The notes under the pieces are model-generated. The model made no database searches. It was not told the DNA's origin and was given only the letters and a program-made list of their open reading frames with translations. Shown piece after piece: positions 63,071 to 64,000 of a DNA stretch of 64,000 nt. The DNA lies in assembly GCF_000317105.1 (NCBI RefSeq), contig NC_019693.1, positions 2,480,001-2,544,000 on the forward strand, in the 5' to 3' direction. Both the position numbers and the translations under genes were made by a program. This DNA comes from Oscillatoria acuminata PCC 6304 (GTDB lineage Bacteria; Cyanobacteriota; Cyanobacteriia; Cyanobacteriales; Laspinemataceae). Every line of letters starts with the position of its first letter. Within the stretch, counting starts at the first letter, position 1.

Positions 63071-63103
63071 TTCTCCTGCCTGCCCTCTAGTAAAATCAAC
63101 CTT

Positions 63104-63328
63104 TTATTCTTGTACACTCGAACCCCAAACATCACGGCGAGCTTCATCAATTTCCTCCGCTGAAGGTGCGGTTCCCAAGTCGGCACAAAGTCCCCACAAA
63201 GAGCGGCGGGGTTGGGAATCGGTAGGCGGTAATTCTCGCTGAATTTCCAGGGCAAGTTGCTCAATTAAGCGAACTTTATCGCTCAGGGAAAGTTGTTTTG
63301 CTAATTGCAAAACTTGTTCTAGGGTCAT
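63104..63328 (-). CDS. Antitoxin-like protein
   Basis: A 74-residue protein (start ATG 63328, MTLEQVLQLAKQL). The head LSLSDKVRLIEQLALEIQREL resembles DUF2281/addiction-module antitoxins and the tail SLWGLCADLGTAPSAEEIDEARRDVWG is clearly related to the tail of the antitoxin at 39762-39986. No PIN toxin follows; the downstream gene of unknown function is the only candidate partner. Confidence 0.72.
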   Translation of the reverse strand: MTLEQVLQLAKQLSLSDKVRLIEQLALEIQRELPPTDSQPRRSLWGLCADLGTAPSAEEIDEARRDVWGSSVQE

Positions 63329-63421
63329 AGGAAGAAGTATCAAACAGAGGTCAATAATTTTGCTCAGGATATGCAGGTAGTCGGGTTTGGGAAACTCTGA
63401 GATTAGGGGTGGAAATTCGAG

Positions 63422-64000
63422 TCATTCGATAAGGTTATTTTTCTGTCCCACTCCTGATCTCCCCACTTCTATCTGTTTGAGGGCATCTTTTGCTTGTTGG
63501 CATTCTGGTTTTCCTTGCTGGCATAATAGCTGTTCCCCTTTCTGTATATCCTCTATGCCACCCTGTTTGTCTTCTGAGAGATAACGGGCAACACCTCTGT
63601 TGTAGTAAGCATCAGCATACTGGGGATTAATTTTAATCGCTTCGGTGAAGTCAGAGATTGCTCCCGGCATATCTTCTGACATAGAACTGACAATACCCCG
63701 GTTGAGATAAGCATCAGCATACTGGGGATTAATTTTAATCGCTTCGGTGAAGTCAGAGATTGCTCCTGGCATATCTTCTAATATAGAACTGGCAACACCC
63801 CGGTTGTAGTAAGCATCAGCATACTGGGGATTAATTTTAATCGCTTCGGTGAAGTCAGAGATTGCGCCGGACAAGTCTCCTGAATTCCTACGGGCATTAC
63901 CCCTATTGTTGTAAGCTAAGGCTAACTGGGGATTGATTTTAATCGCTTGGTTGTAGTCATCTATTGCCCCCGCCAAATCTCCTGAGTCTTTACGGGCATT
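63422..64000 (-). CDS. TPR repeat protein (5' end outside window)
   Basis: The minus-strand frame is open to the right edge, so the start lies outside. Visible are five tetratricopeptide repeats of 34 residues (GAISDFTEAIKINPQYADAYYNRG type) and a short C-terminal tail with two cysteines (LLCQQGKPECQQ). Three repeats are nearly identical at DNA level, pointing to recent expansion. TPR solenoids mediate protein-protein contacts; partner unknown. It stops about 80 bp before the antitoxin-like gene on the same strand. Confidence 0.92.
   Translation of the reverse strand, partial: NARKDSGDLAGAIDDYNQAIKINPQLALAYNNRGNARRNSGDLSGAISDFTEAIKINPQYADAYYNRGVASSILEDMPGAISDFTEAIKINPQYADAYLNRGIVSSMSEDMPGAISDFTEAIKINPQYADAYYNRGVARYLSEDKQGGIEDIQKGEQLLCQQGKPECQQAKDALKQIEVGRSGVGQKNNLIE

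Noticed and set aside
1-64000. tRNA or rRNA genes
   Set aside because: Scanning for T-loop/anticodon patterns and rRNA landmarks gave nothing convincing; a covariance search would be decisive.

Overview
The window is chromosomal DNA from a cyanobacterium, most likely a filamentous, repeat-rich member of the Oscillatoriales sensu lato. Supporting markers are a phycobilisome gene (apcF), a photosystem I gene (psaK), the acyl-ACP reductase / aldehyde deformylating oxygenase alkane pathway, an NtcA-type promoter before glnA, dense HIP1 octamers (GCGATCGC) and cyanobacterial short tandem repeats. Species cannot be fixed from sequence alone.

Layout. (1) 1-9.3 kb: four tandem Hanks-type Ser/Thr kinase genes, three fused to seven-bladed WD40 domains; the fourth has lost the DFG aspartate. 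An IS1634-like element with a frameshifted transposase sits among them, and a MITE lies against its left end. (2) 9.4-17.1 kb: dnaE carrying a 401-residue LAGLIDADG intein but undivided at the usual cyanobacterial split site, an alpha/beta hydrolase, and gatA. (3) 17.5-22.8 kb: a M15 peptidase, a divergent coaR-coaT cobalt efflux pair of foreign appearance bracketed by direct repeats, and tlyA. (4) 22.9-31 kb: an unstable accessory zone with fragments of one transposase type, a TnpB relic, and a tandem duplication of a broken hydrolase plus a leucine-rich-repeat lipoprotein. (5) 31-45 kb: apcF, glnA with its nitrogen promoter, a methyltransferase, a YbjN-like protein, an AlbA_2 ATPase-like regulator, a decayed toxin-antitoxin pair, a lipoate ligase family protein, a M50 protease, psaK, trpF and folE. 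(6) 46-52 kb: accA - aar - B12-type radical SAM - ado, all on the minus strand, a fatty-acid-to-alkane block. (7) 52.7-64 kb: conserved cyanobacterial proteins, mnmG, a fifth kinase with a PsbP/DcrB-like periplasmic tail, and a second accessory zone with a broken PIN toxin, a Uma2 nuclease, a DUF3800 gene, structured 75-bp tandem repeats cut by a MITE with a 9-bp target duplication, a gene frameshifted by a 70-bp duplication, and a TPR protein running off the edge.

The main themes are signalling by reiterated kinase/WD40 proteins, core photosynthetic and lipid metabolism, and unusually legible genome plasticity: at least three small non-autonomous elements with intact or nearly intact target duplications, several fresh tandem duplications, and repeated loss of toxin genes while antitoxins stay intact. 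No tRNA, rRNA or CRISPR array was found.
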